Assembly: GCA_002361355.1 (NCBI GenBank)
Contig: DESQ01000029.1
Span: 33,616 to 97,615, forward strand
Direction: 5' to 3'
Length of the DNA: 64,000 bases
DNA from: Lachnospiraceae bacterium UBA3310
Lineage (GTDB): Bacteria; Bacillota; Clostridia; Lachnospirales; Lachnospiraceae
The stretch's first letter is position 1. Each line of letters starts with the position of its first letter. Shown piece after piece: positions 42,017 through 51,913 of this stretch. The translations under genes and the position numbers were made by a program. The notes beneath the pieces were generated by a model. The model saw nothing but the letters and a program-made list of their open reading frames with translations, made no database searches and was not told the origin of the DNA.

Positions 42017-44299
42017 TTGGCTGGACAGAAAAGAGGTTCCGTATTAAAATTTACGATCAAAATGCAGAAGAAACTGGTGGTATTGTACCTGTTTGTTCTG
42101 GCAGCCTTCGTGGGACTCAGCGTGAGACTGTTTTTGATCAACAGAGATAATGGGGAAGAGTACAAGAAACAGGTATTGTCACATCAGGAATACGATTCTG
42201 TGACAATACCTTTTAAACGTGGCGAAATTCTGGATGCTAACGGCACGGTTCTGGCGGTGAGCAATAAGGTTTACAATGTTATTCTGGATACGAAGCTGCT
42301 TCTTCGGAAGGAGGATTATCTGGAGCCTACCCTGAGCGCGTTGAAGCGTTTTTTTGATATTGATACAAGCGCGGTGAGGGCTTATATCGCGGAACATCCG
42401 GACTCTTCCTACTATGTCATGGCAAAGCGGGTGGAGTACGAGAAGAAGGCGGCTTTTGAGGAGTTTTGCGCGGACGAGGAGCAGGGGAAGAATATCAGGG
42501 GTGTCTGGTTTGAGGACGAGTATAAGAGAGAGTATCCAAACGGCTCTCTTGCCTGTGACGTGATCGGGTTTACTACAGGTGACAATGCGGGTACTTACGG
42601 TCTGGAAGAGTACTATAACGATACTTTGAGCGGCATAAACGGGCGGCAGTATGGCTACTTAAATGATGACTCTACATTGGAGCGCACTACCATAGCGGCA
42701 AGAGACGGCAATAACGTTCAGATTACCATAGACGCGAACATCCAGACCATTGTGGAAAAATACCTGAAAGCGTTTAACGAGGAGTACAAGGACGGCGTGC
42801 ATCCCGGTAACGGTGCGGAAAATATCGGCTGTATCATCATGGATCCGGATACGGCGAACATACTCGCCATGGCAAGCTATCCGAGTTTTGATTTAAACGA
42901 TGTCAGAAATACGGAGAATCTGCTGGGCATGCCGTTACTTGACAAGGATGGAAAGCAGGTAAGGCCCAGAGAGTATGTGACGGAAGAAGCCATAGAGGCG
43001 ATGAATGACGAAGTCATGTACCAGCATCTGAACGCGCTGTGGAAAAATTTCTGTATCGCAGATTCCTATGAACCCGGTTCGGTTGCCAAGCCCTTTACGG
43101 TGGCGGCGGCGTTGGAGAGCGGCTCCATTAACGGAAATGAGACTTATCTGTGCGAGGGCGAGCTTCATGTGGGCGATCATGATATCAAATGCCACCAGAA
43201 ATACGGGGACGGTGTTCTTACGGTACAGCAGGGCATTGAGCGCTCCTGCAACGTGGTTTTGATGAACGTGGCTTTTGCCATCGGGAAAGACAAGTTTATT
43301 GATTACCAGCACATTTTTAACTTCGGTTTGCGGACGAACATAGACCTGGCGGGTGAGGCAAGGACTGACGCCGTGGTTTTTAACAAAAATACCATGGGCA
43401 TTACAGATCTTGCCACCAATTCTTTCGGACAGGGCTTTAACGCCACCATGATCCAGATGATCACGGGATTCTGCTCCCTGATTAACGGCGGCAATTATTA
43501 TGCGCCCCATCTGGCAAGCAGGATCACCACGGCGGACGGCGCTACCATTGAAAACATCGAGCCGAGACTTTTGAAACAGACCATATCTCAGTCCACCAGC
43601 GATACGGTGAAGGAGTTTTGTAATACGGTGGTGACCGGAGAGTTTGGTACCGGTAAGACTGCCAGACCCGCGGGTTATATGATTGGCGGAAAGACAGGAA
43701 CCGCAGAGACCCTGCCGCGAGGCAATAATGAATATGTGGTTTCCTTCATGGGATACGCGCCGGCGGATGATCCCCAGGTTGTCATTTATGTGGTGGTGGA
43801 CAGGCCGAATGTGGCGATACAGGATAATGCCAGATATGCAACCAAAGTTGTCAGAAATATTTTGACGGAGGTTCTTCCCTATCTGAATATCTTTATGACG
43901 GAGGAACTGAGCGACAAGGAGAGGGAGGAGTTAGAGCAGCTCCAGATTCAGATCAGACAGCCCCAGACAACCGATGAAGAAGGCGAAGAGCTGGATGAGG
44001 AGGGCAATCCGATTCCGCCCAAAGAGGGTCAGGAGGGCGAGACCGGGGAGGGCGCACCCGCGGAAGGAGAAGAAGGCGGGGAGGAAGAACAGCCGAAGGT
44101 GAATGAAGAGTGGAAAAATTTCCCCGTGGATCCTGCGACGGGCTATCTGGTAGACCCGACGACCGGCAATTATATGGATCCCCAGCTTGGCACGGTGATG
44201 AGCGGCGGCAGTCTTTTGGGAGAGGGGACTGAGGAGGCGCCTGAGTCTGTGACTGGTGAAGAGCCTGCCGGGGAAGGCGAATCTGAGGAAACAGAATAG
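42017..44299 (+). CDS. Class B penicillin-binding protein (FtsI/PBP2B type)
   Basis: 760 aa transpeptidase for septal peptidoglycan. A TTG start after AGGTGA, membrane helix about residues 18-40, dimerisation domain to about 230, and penicillin-binding domain with SVAK (Ser about 355), SCN (about 410) and KTGTAE (about 556). After the catalytic domain there is an unusual C-terminal tail of about 120 residues dominated by Glu, Gly and Pro (from about 640), with no PASTA domain. The first of two PBPs in tandem; the second is separated by a strong hairpin. Confidence 0.92.
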   Translation: MAGQKRGSVLKFTIKMQKKLVVLYLFVLAAFVGLSVRLFLINRDNGEEYKKQVLSHQEYDSVTIPFKRGEILDANGTVLAVSNKVYNVILDTKLLLRKEDYLEPTLSALKRFFDIDTSAVRAYIAEHPDSSYYVMAKRVEYEKKAAFEEFCADEEQGKNIRGVWFEDEYKREYPNGSLACDVIGFTTGDNAGTYGLEEYYNDTLSGINGRQYGYLNDDSTLERTTIAARDGNNVQITIDANIQTIVEKYLKAFNEEYKDGVHPGNGAENIGCIIMDPDTANILAMASYPSFDLNDVRNTENLLGMPLLDKDGKQVRPREYVTEEAIEAMNDEVMYQHLNALWKNFCIADSYEPGSVAKPFTVAAALESGSINGNETYLCEGELHVGDHDIKCHQKYGDGVLTVQQGIERSCNVVLMNVAFAIGKDKFIDYQHIFNFGLRTNIDLAGEARTDAVVFNKNTMGITDLATNSFGQGFNATMIQMITGFCSLINGGNYYAPHLASRITTADGATIENIEPRLLKQTISQSTSDTVKEFCNTVVTGEFGTGKTARPAGYMIGGKTGTAETLPRGNNEYVVSFMGYAPADDPQVVIYVVVDRPNVAIQDNARYATKVVRNILTEVLPYLNIFMTEELSDKEREELEQLQIQIRQPQTTDEEGEELDEEGNPIPPKEGQEGETGEGAPAEGEEGGEEEQPKVNEEWKNFPVDPATGYLVDPTTGNYMDPQLGTVMSGGSLLGEGTEEAPESVTGEEPAGEGESEETE

Positions 44300-44311
44300 C
44301 AGGAAGTGAGA

Positions 44312-44364
44312 ATAACCTCATAAAAAGGATAATAGATTATATTAATACCTTTTTGTGAGGTTAT
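44312..44364 (+). promoter_or_regulatory. Large hairpin covering the ribosome site of the second PBP gene
   Basis: ATAACCTCATAAAAAGG (44312-44328) pairs with CCTTTTTGTGAGGTTAT (44348-44364), 17 bp with one G-T pair, and the AT-rich loop can extend the stem. GTGAGG in the 3' arm is the only ribosome site of the gene starting at 44369. There is no T-run, so this looks like a translational block rather than a terminator. Confidence 0.7.
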
Positions 44365-44368
44365 CTTT

Positions 44369-46114
44369 ATGGATGACAAGATGAACCAGAGAACCTATCA
44401 CAGGAGCAAGACGGTGACTGTGTTTTTCCTGTGTGCGCTGGTGCTTTTTGGTCTGGTGGGGAGATTGGTCTATCTGATGGTATTTCAATCGGAGTATTAC
44501 ACGCTAAAAGCCAGGGAGCTTCATGAGAGGGAGAGAAGCATCAAAGCGGCGAGAGGACGCATCATAGATGCCAACGGTAAAATTCTGGCGGACAACAAGA
44601 CGGTCTGCACGATCTCTGTGATTCACAGCCAGATTACGGATGCGGAGGAAGTGATCACCGTGCTTACGGAGGAGCTGGGGCTGTCGGAAGATTATGTCAG
44701 GAAGCGGGTGGAGAAGTACTCCTCCATCGAGAAGATAAAGAGCAATGTGGATAAGGCGACGGGGGATGTTATCAGAAGCTATGCCCTTGACGGCGTCAAG
44801 GTGGATGAAGATTACAAGCGCTATTACCCGTACGATACGCTGGCATCCAAAGCGCTGGGCTTTACCGGCGGGGATAATCAGGGCATTATCGGACTGGAAG
44901 TGATCTATGAGGAATATCTCAAAGGAGAAGCGGGAACGATCTTAACGGTGACGGATGCAAAGGGTGTTGAGCAGGATGAGGAGGGAGAGGAGCGGGTGGA
45001 GCCTGTGAGCGGCCGCGATCTCTATATCAGTCTGGACATCAATATTCAGAGCTACGCCACCCAGCTTGCAAAACAGACGATGGAGACCAAGGAGGCTGAC
45101 CGCGTGTCCATTTTGGTCATGAATCCGCAGAACGGGGAAATTCTGGCCATGGTGGATGTGCCGGAGTTTGACTTAAACAATCCTTATACGCTGCCAAACG
45201 GAATGGATGCCTATTCCTTTTCTGAAAAGAAAAGACAGGAACTTTTAAACGCCATGTGGAGAAACGGCTGCATAAACGACACTTATGAGCCGGGTTCCAC
45301 TTTCAAGATTATTACGGCGGCTGCCGGATTGGAGTCCGGTGCGGTGAAGCCGGAAGATACCTTTAATTGTCCCGGTTTTATTATGGTGGAGGACAGAAAG
45401 ATCCGCTGCCATAAAGTGGGCGGCCATGGCGCGGAGACTTTTGTGCAGGGCACTATGAATTCCTGCAATCCCGTCTTTATCACGGTGGGACTGCGGATTG
45501 GCGTGGAGCGGTATTACTCTTATTTCAGGCAGTTCGGTCTTCTTGACAAGACGGGGATAGACCTTCCGGGGGAGGCCGGCACTATTATGCACAAGATGGA
45601 AAATATCGGGCCGGTGGAGCTGGCGACCATCTCTTTCGGGCAGTCCTTTCAGATTACGCCGATTCAGCTTGCCACCACAGCGTCTTCCATTGTGAACGGC
45701 GGCAGGCGTGTCACGCCCCATTTTGCTGTGCGGGCGGTATCGGCGGACGGTACGGACAGCCAGTCTTTTACTTATCCGGTGAGAGAGAATGTAGTGTCCG
45801 CGGAGACCTCCGAGACCATGCGGTATATTTTGGAGCAGGTAGTGGCGGAAGGAAGCGGCAAAAACGGTGCGGTGGAAGGATACCGTGTGGGCGGCAAGAC
45901 GGCGACCAGCCAGACCCTGCCCCGTGGGAGCGGCAAATATATCGCTTCTTTCTTAGGGTTTGCGCCGGCGGATGATCCGCAGGTTTTGGCGCTGGCGATC
46001 ATTCATAATCCCAAGGGAACCTACTATGGCGGACAGATTGCCGCACCGGTTGTCAGGCAGCTCTTTGAGAATATTCTTCCCTATTTGGAAAAAAAGGACT
46101 ATAATCGAACATGA
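44369..46114 (+). CDS. spoVD: SpoVD-like class B penicillin-binding protein
   Basis: 581 aa transpeptidase resembling SpoVD, which makes spore-cortex peptidoglycan. N-terminal membrane helix (about 15-37), dimerisation domain, and penicillin-binding domain with STFK (Ser about 310), SCN (about 366) and the third motif reading KTAT instead of KTGT (about 509). It ends right after the catalytic domain, so the C-terminal PASTA domain of B. subtilis SpoVD is missing. Assignment to SpoVD rather than a second vegetative PBP rests on position between the division PBP and mraY. Confidence 0.8.
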   Translation: MDDKMNQRTYHRSKTVTVFFLCALVLFGLVGRLVYLMVFQSEYYTLKARELHERERSIKAARGRIIDANGKILADNKTVCTISVIHSQITDAEEVITVLTEELGLSEDYVRKRVEKYSSIEKIKSNVDKATGDVIRSYALDGVKVDEDYKRYYPYDTLASKALGFTGGDNQGIIGLEVIYEEYLKGEAGTILTVTDAKGVEQDEEGEERVEPVSGRDLYISLDINIQSYATQLAKQTMETKEADRVSILVMNPQNGEILAMVDVPEFDLNNPYTLPNGMDAYSFSEKKRQELLNAMWRNGCINDTYEPGSTFKIITAAAGLESGAVKPEDTFNCPGFIMVEDRKIRCHKVGGHGAETFVQGTMNSCNPVFITVGLRIGVERYYSYFRQFGLLDKTGIDLPGEAGTIMHKMENIGPVELATISFGQSFQITPIQLATTASSIVNGGRRVTPHFAVRAVSADGTDSQSFTYPVRENVVSAETSETMRYILEQVVAEGSGKNGAVEGYRVGGKTATSQTLPRGSGKYIASFLGFAPADDPQVLALAIIHNPKGTYYGGQIAAPVVRQLFENILPYLEKKDYNRT

Positions 46115-46140
46115 ACGATATCTTTTTTTTTGGAGGAAGT

Positions 46141-47100
46141 ATGAACAGTGTAATTCTGATTTCTGTATTAGTATCATTTGCGATCAGTGTACTGCTTGGG
46201 CCGGTAGTGATTCCGTTTCTGCGGCGGCTGCACATCGGGCAGACGGAACGGACGGAGGGGCCGGAGAGCCATCTGAAGAAAAACGGCACGCCTACTATGG
46301 GAGGCATTTTAATTCTGGTCAGCGTAGTGGCTACATCCCTTCTTTTTGTGCGGGATTATCCGCGGATCATTCCAGTTTTGTTTCTCACGCTGGGATTCGG
46401 GCTTGTAGGTTTTCTGGATGACTATATCAAAGTGGTTTTGAGACGTTCCATGGGACTGCGGGCATGGCAGAAGTTTGCTTTACAGATTTTGGTGACGGGA
46501 GTTTTTGTTTTTTACCTGCTGCATTATACAGATGTCTCGCTGGCGATGAAAGTGCCCTTTTTTACAGGAGTGTATCTGGATTTCGGGTGGTTTAATATTC
46601 CGATTCTGTTTTTTGTTGTAATTGGTACAGTAAACGGTACGAACTTCACGGACGGACTGGACGGACTGGCAAGCTCTGTGACGGTGCTGGTGGCGACTTT
46701 CTTTACGGTGGTGGCTATCGGGACGAACAGCGGTATCGAACCGATCACCTGTGCGGTGGTTGGTGCGCTCTTGGGGTTTTTGTTGTTCAACGTGCATCCG
46801 GCCAGTGTGTTTATGGGAGACACGGGATCTCTTGCGCTGGGCGGTTTTGTGGCGGCCACGGCTATTATGATGCAGATGCCGCTCTTTATTGTGATTGTGG
46901 GACTGATCTATATGGTTGAGGTTTTGTCCGTAATGATACAGGTCACTTACTTTAAAGCGACCGGCGGTAAGCGTATCTTTAAAATGGCGCCGATCCACCA
47001 TCATTTTGAGCTTTGTGGGTGGTCGGAGACGCGGGTTGTCGCAGTGTTTTCGATTGTGACGGCATTGCTTTGTCTGGTGGCATTATTTGGGATAGCGTGA
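46141..47100 (+). CDS. mraY: Phospho-MurNAc-pentapeptide transferase MraY
   Basis: 319 aa polytopic membrane enzyme forming lipid I. Signature regions: HLKKNGTPTMGG (about residues 43-54), FLDDYIKV (about 92), NGTNFTDGLDGLAS with the catalytic aspartates (about 164-177) and MAPIHHHFELCGWSE (about 282-296). ATG 46141 with GGAGG is preferred; an in-frame ATG at 46111 overlapping the previous stop lacks a ribosome site. The usual murF gene before mraY is absent. Confidence 0.95.
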   Translation: MNSVILISVLVSFAISVLLGPVVIPFLRRLHIGQTERTEGPESHLKKNGTPTMGGILILVSVVATSLLFVRDYPRIIPVLFLTLGFGLVGFLDDYIKVVLRRSMGLRAWQKFALQILVTGVFVFYLLHYTDVSLAMKVPFFTGVYLDFGWFNIPILFFVVIGTVNGTNFTDGLDGLASSVTVLVATFFTVVAIGTNSGIEPITCAVVGALLGFLLFNVHPASVFMGDTGSLALGGFVAATAIMMQMPLFIVIVGLIYMVEVLSVMIQVTYFKATGGKRIFKMAPIHHHFELCGWSETRVVAVFSIVTALLCLVALFGIA

Positions 47101-47122
47101 AAAGCGTATGGAGGAGGTTCAC

Positions 47123-48487
47123 ATGAACTTAAAGGGAAAAAAGGTGCTGGTGGTCGGTTCGGGCATCAGCGGAATCGGGGCTGTGGAGGCTCTGCACCGC
47201 GTGGGGGCGGTTCCGGTCTTATTCGATGAAAATGAAAAATTGCAGACAGAGGATGTAAGGGCGAAGCTAAAACCGGGCGTTTCGGCGCAGATCGTCATCG
47301 GGCGTCTGGGTGAGGAACTGAAAAAAGAGGTGGAGCTGGTGGTGTTAAGCCCCGGCGTACCCACGGACACGGCATTTGTTGCTGCATTCCGGCAAAGGGG
47401 CATAAAGATCTGGGGAGAGATTGAGCTGGCATATGAGATCGGAAAAGGCACGGTGATCGGTATTACGGGGACGAATGGAAAAACCACGACCACATCCCTG
47501 GTGGGGGCGATTATGGCGGCTCACTGCAAAGATGTGAATGTGGTGGGGAATATCGGTAATCCCTACACGCTGACGGCTCTTGATTCCACGGAGGAGACGG
47601 TGACGGTGGCGGAGATCAGCAGTTTCCAGTTGGAGACGGTGGAGAAGTTTAAACCGAAGGTTTCCGCAATCCTGAACATCACGCCGGATCACTTAAACCG
47701 CCATCACACCATGGAGAACTATGCGGCGGCGAAGGAGGCTATCTGCAAGAATCAGACAAAGGCGGAGACTTGCGTGTTAAACTATGAAAACAGTTATACG
47801 AGGGCCTTCGGGGACCGGTGTCCTGCACGGGTGATCTGGTTTTCCTCGGAGAGAAGGCTGGAGGACGGGTTTTATCTGGAAGGGGAAGAAATCTTTCAGG
47901 CAAAGAACGGCGCGCGTGAAAGGCTCATGAACATACATGATATGAAGCTGGTGGGCACTTGTAATGTGGAAAATGTGATGGCCGCCATGGCAGCCGCAAC
48001 AGCCTGCGGTGTGCCCATGGAGGAAATCCTGCCGGTGATCAGGGAATTTCAGCCAGTGGAGCACAGGATTGAATTTGTGGCGACGAAGCGGGGCGTGGAT
48101 TATTACAACGACTCCAAGGGAACGAATCCTGACGCGGCCATTCAGGGTATTCGGGCGATGGATCGGCCAACCGTGCTGATCGGGGGCGGTTACGACAAGC
48201 AGAGTGAGTACGACGAGTGGATTGAAGCCTTCGGGGGCAAGGTCAAATGTCTGGTGCTGATTGGGCAGACGAGGGAGAAGATTGCGGCGTGCGCGAGAAA
48301 ACATGGCGTGAAAAATATTGTGTTGGCGGACACTTTCGAGGAGGCGTTCAAGGTCTGCGTGGAACAGGCGGCGTCGGGAGATGCGGTTTTGCTGTCGCCG
48401 GCCTGCGCAAGCTGGGGCATGTTCCCGAACTATGAGGTCAGGGGGCAGATGTTTAAGGAAATGGTCAATCAGATGGAGGAGAACTGA
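47123..48487 (+). CDS. murD: UDP-MurNAc-L-alanine--D-glutamate ligase
   Basis: 454 aa Mur ligase adding D-Glu. Rossmann-like N terminus (VLVVGSGISGIGAVEAL), ATP loop GITGTNGKTTTTSL (about 112-125), NITPDHLNRH (about 184-193) and the C-terminal YYNDSKGTNPDAAIQGI (about 329-345). ATG 47123 follows GGAGGAGG at good spacing; the earlier ATG 47108 precedes that site. Confidence 0.95.
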   Translation: MNLKGKKVLVVGSGISGIGAVEALHRVGAVPVLFDENEKLQTEDVRAKLKPGVSAQIVIGRLGEELKKEVELVVLSPGVPTDTAFVAAFRQRGIKIWGEIELAYEIGKGTVIGITGTNGKTTTTSLVGAIMAAHCKDVNVVGNIGNPYTLTALDSTEETVTVAEISSFQLETVEKFKPKVSAILNITPDHLNRHHTMENYAAAKEAICKNQTKAETCVLNYENSYTRAFGDRCPARVIWFSSERRLEDGFYLEGEEIFQAKNGARERLMNIHDMKLVGTCNVENVMAAMAAATACGVPMEEILPVIREFQPVEHRIEFVATKRGVDYYNDSKGTNPDAAIQGIRAMDRPTVLIGGGYDKQSEYDEWIEAFGGKVKCLVLIGQTREKIAACARKHGVKNIVLADTFEEAFKVCVEQAASGDAVLLSPACASWGMFPNYEVRGQMFKEMVNQMEEN

Positions 48488-48490
48488 TAA

Positions 48491-49654
48491 GTGGCACAGA
48501 GAAATGCTTCCCGCAGAGGGCAAAAAAAAGGCGAGAGCTTCATGGATTACAGCTTGTTATTTATTGTGCTGTTTCTCGTGGGATTCGGGATGGTCATGGT
48601 GTTTTCTTCAAGTTCCTATGAGGCGAACTTAAGGGGCGATGCTACCAGGTATTTGAGACAGCAGCTTTTCGCTTCCATTTTGGGACTGGTGGCCATGATG
48701 GTGGTGGCGAACATTCCCTATCATTTTTGGGAGAGATTTGCAGTGCCGGCCTATATCGGTTCTGTGGTGCTGATTCTTTTGATCATTCCCTTCGGATACA
48801 GCTCCGGCGGCGCAACGCGCTGGCTTTACATAGGGCCGATCTCCCTGCAGGTGGCGGAGGTGGCAAAACTGGGCATGATTTTGTTCCTGTCCAGTCTGAT
48901 CTGTACGCTGAACAAGGGCATACGGACGAATAAAGGTTTTATGCTTGTGCTGTTGTCCCCCGCGCCGGTGGCTCTGATGCTGTGGCAGATTACCAATAAC
49001 CTGAGCTCTGCGATTATTGTCATGGCGATTGCAGTTCTGATGCTGTTTGTGTCCTGTCCGGACTATAAGCGTTTCTTTCTTTTGGGACTGATCACACTGG
49101 CTGTGGCAGCGGCGGTGGTTTTTTATGTGGTGCAGACGGCGGAGGCTCATGTGGACGATCTGGATTTCCGGGGCGCCCGTATACTGGCATGGCTGGATCC
49201 GGAGGCCTACGCGGACGACACCGGTTTCCAAACCATACAGGCGCTTTACGCCATCGGCAGCGGCGGTGTGCTTGGGAAAGGGCTTGGACAGAGTATGCAG
49301 AAGAGAGGTTTTCTGCCGGAGGCGCAGAATGATATGATTTTTTCCATTATCTGTGAGGAGCTGGGGCTTTTTGGAGGGATTGCCGTCATTGTCATGTTTC
49401 TGCTGTTAATCTGGCGGCTGATGATTATAGCCAACAATGCGCCGGATCTCTACGGCGCCCTTCTGGTGGTGGGCGTGATGGGACATATTGCCGTGCAGGT
49501 GATCTTAAATATCGCCGTGGTTACCAACACGATCCCGAATACGGGTATTTCGCTTCCGTTTATCAGTTACGGAGGCTCGTCGGTCATGTTCCTCCTGATA
49601 GAAATCGGACTGACTTTGAGCGTGGCAAAAGGCATTCACCTAAAAGATTTATGA
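48491..49654 (+). CDS. ftsW: SEDS-family peptidoglycan glycosyltransferase FtsW
   Basis: 387 aa membrane protein polymerising glycan strands at the septum with its partner class B PBP. About ten hydrophobic segments; SEDS signature elements GGATRWLYIGPISLQ-type (about 100-117), and near the C terminus NTGISLPFISYGGSS (about 348-362). GTG 48491 overlaps the GGAGGAG site at the end of murD; ATG 48542 is a possible alternative. The downstream murG expected in the cluster is not there; murA follows. Confidence 0.93.
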   Translation: MAQRNASRRGQKKGESFMDYSLLFIVLFLVGFGMVMVFSSSSYEANLRGDATRYLRQQLFASILGLVAMMVVANIPYHFWERFAVPAYIGSVVLILLIIPFGYSSGGATRWLYIGPISLQVAEVAKLGMILFLSSLICTLNKGIRTNKGFMLVLLSPAPVALMLWQITNNLSSAIIVMAIAVLMLFVSCPDYKRFFLLGLITLAVAAAVVFYVVQTAEAHVDDLDFRGARILAWLDPEAYADDTGFQTIQALYAIGSGGVLGKGLGQSMQKRGFLPEAQNDMIFSIICEELGLFGGIAVIVMFLLLIWRLMIIANNAPDLYGALLVVGVMGHIAVQVILNIAVVTNTIPNTGISLPFISYGGSSVMFLLIEIGLTLSVAKGIHLKDL

Positions 49655-49725
49655 GGACAAGATAATTTTTGTTCGAAAATCCATATAGATAGAATAGGTC
49701 ATAATTTGAGATTTGAGGTAAATTT

Positions 49726-50976
49726 ATGGACGCTGTTCGTATCTATGGTGGAAAAAGTCTTTCGGGACAGACGAGGATACAAGGTTCCAAGAACGCTTCG
49801 CTACCGATTCTGGCGGCGACACTTTTGATAGACGGTACCTGCGAGATAGAAAACTGCCCGGATATTTCGGATGTGTATCACATGCTGCGGCTTCTGGAAA
49901 GTCTGGGTTGTCAGGTAACCAGGGAGAAGAGCCTCATCCGTGTGGACACGGGTGGAGTGGCCGCATGCGATATGCCGGCGGATTCTGTGGGGGTTATGCG
50001 TTCCTCCATCATGCTTTTAGGGGCGCTGCTTGCAAGAATGGGAACGGTGTCCATGGAGTATCCTGGCGGCTGTGTGATCGGGAAACGTCCCATCGACCAG
50101 CATCTGTGTGCACTGAGACGTATGGGTGTGGAGATTATCGAGGGCAGGGAGGAATTTCAGGCAAAAGCGGGAAAGCTGCACGGTGCGGTGCAGGAACTTC
50201 CCTTTGTCAGCGTGGGCGTGACGGAAAACCTGATTCTGGCGGCAGTTCTGGCGGAGGGCGAGACGGTGATCTGTCCGGCGGCAAGAGAGCCGGAGATACA
50301 GGCTCTGTGCGAATTTCTGATAAAGGCCGGAGGCCGGATACAGGGTGTGGGAACGAAACGTCTGGTCATTGAGGGCGTAAAAAAGCTGCATCCGGTGCGT
50401 TTTCGTGTGCCGGCGGATCGGATTGTTGCCGGCACGTATCTGACCGCCTGTCTGTGCGCCGGCGGTAATGTTTTTTTGGAGGATGCGCCCTGTGAGCAGA
50501 TGCAGAGTGTGCTCTCCTGTGCAGGGGCACTGGGAGCGGGGCTTATGGTATGGCCGGACGGTCTGTTTGTGGAAGGCCGGGCCTGTAACAGGCTGGCGGA
50601 CGGCCTGGTGACGAAAGTTTATCCGGGATTTCCGACAGACCTGCAGTCCCTGTTTATGGTGGCGATAGCGCTATCGGGACAGGACGGCTGGATTGAGGAG
50701 ACTGTCTTTGAGAATCGGTTTCGGATTGTGCCGGAACTTGTAAAGATGGGCGCTGATATCAGAGTGGAGGGAAACCGCGCTTATATCCGGGGCGACAGAC
50801 CGCTCCACAATACCATTGTGGAGGCGCAGGAACTTAGGGGCGGGGCGGCGTTAGTGGTGGCGGCGCTCGCGGCAGAAGGCACAGGCATTGTGAGAAACCG
50901 CCATTATATAGACCGGGGATATGAGGATATTACGCTGAGTCTGCGCGAGTTGGGGGCGGATCTTGAACTGGCGTAA
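49726..50976 (+). CDS. murA: UDP-GlcNAc 1-carboxyvinyltransferase MurA
   Basis: 416 aa EPSP-synthase-fold enzyme for the first committed step of peptidoglycan synthesis, target of fosfomycin. GSKNASLPILAATLL (about 21-35) contains the substrate-binding Lys and Asn; the active-site Cys is in YPGGCVIGKRPID (about 110-122). Other features: DRIVAGTYL (about 231-239) and YPGFPTDLQS (about 306-315). The Cys makes it fosfomycin-sensitive in principle. Location inside the division cluster in place of murG is characteristic of this lineage only. Confidence 0.93.
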   Translation: MDAVRIYGGKSLSGQTRIQGSKNASLPILAATLLIDGTCEIENCPDISDVYHMLRLLESLGCQVTREKSLIRVDTGGVAACDMPADSVGVMRSSIMLLGALLARMGTVSMEYPGGCVIGKRPIDQHLCALRRMGVEIIEGREEFQAKAGKLHGAVQELPFVSVGVTENLILAAVLAEGETVICPAAREPEIQALCEFLIKAGGRIQGVGTKRLVIEGVKKLHPVRFRVPADRIVAGTYLTACLCAGGNVFLEDAPCEQMQSVLSCAGALGAGLMVWPDGLFVEGRACNRLADGLVTKVYPGFPTDLQSLFMVAIALSGQDGWIEETVFENRFRIVPELVKMGADIRVEGNRAYIRGDRPLHNTIVEAQELRGGAALVVAALAAEGTGIVRNRHYIDRGYEDITLSLRELGADLELA

Positions 50977-50994
50977 AGAGGATGGGGTTTGTGA

Positions 50995-51858
50995 ATGGGA
51001 AACAAAAAAACCGTGAAGAAGGGAAAGAAAAAGAATCCGAATCTGAGGCTGGTAAAGAGTGAAGAGAGTGGACGGCCGAAGAAAAAACGGGAAAAGGCCG
51101 GAACATGGGAATACAAACCGGAAAAACTTCGCTTTGGCAGATCCAAGAGGATCGTCATTCTGCTCACTGTTTTTCTGGTTCTTCTTTTCCTTCTCGTTGG
51201 CGGTGGACTTTATATTATCAACAATTACAGGGTGACGACGGTTTATGTGGACGGCAGTGTGCACTACACAAACGAGGAGATCATGGATATGGTTATGGGA
51301 GGCAGATTCGGAGACAATTCCCTGTATCTGTCCCTGAAATATCAGGATAAGGGCGTGGAAAACATTCCTTTTATCGAGACTATGGACGTGACGATTGAAG
51401 CGAGGGATACAATCCGGATCACTGTGTACGAGAAAGCGCTGGCAGGTTATGTCAAATATCTGGGACGCTATGTGTATTTTGACAAGGATGGTATTGTGGT
51501 AGAGACCTCCGAGGAGGAGACGGCGGGCATCCCGCAGGTGACAGGCCTTTCCTTCGACCACGTGATCCTGCATGAGCCCCTGCCGGTGGACAAGCCGGAG
51601 CTGTTTGATGAGATTTTGAATATTACCCAGCAGCTTGCCAAATATTCTCTCACGGCGGACAGGATCTATTTTGACAGTACTTATCAGGTAACGCTGTATT
51701 TCGGAGATGCGAAAGTAGCGCTGGGGGAGAATGTGGACATTGACGAAAAGATTATGAAGCTGCAGCATATTTTGCCGAATTTGTTGGGAAAAAGTGGAAC
51801 TTTAGATATGAGAGAGTACAGCGAGGACACGAAAAGCTACAGTTTTGAGCAGGATTAG
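50995..51858 (+). CDS. ftsQ: Cell division protein FtsQ/DivIB
   Basis: 287 aa bitopic division protein. Long basic cytoplasmic N terminus (residues 1-58), membrane helix about 59-80, then a POTRA-like domain starting at VTTVYVDGSVHYTNEEI (about 82-98) and the beta domain (about 150-270). Sequence identity is low in the family but order of domains and neighbours are decisive. In B. subtilis the homologue stabilises the FtsL-DivIC-PBP2B complex. Confidence 0.85.
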   Translation: MGNKKTVKKGKKKNPNLRLVKSEESGRPKKKREKAGTWEYKPEKLRFGRSKRIVILLTVFLVLLFLLVGGGLYIINNYRVTTVYVDGSVHYTNEEIMDMVMGGRFGDNSLYLSLKYQDKGVENIPFIETMDVTIEARDTIRITVYEKALAGYVKYLGRYVYFDKDGIVVETSEEETAGIPQVTGLSFDHVILHEPLPVDKPELFDEILNITQQLAKYSLTADRIYFDSTYQVTLYFGDAKVALGENVDIDEKIMKLQHILPNLLGKSGTLDMREYSEDTKSYSFEQD

Positions 51859-51913
51859 GGAGATTGCTGTCTGTGCTAATTCTGATAAAATGAGATAAAA
51901 ACAAAAAAATGGC

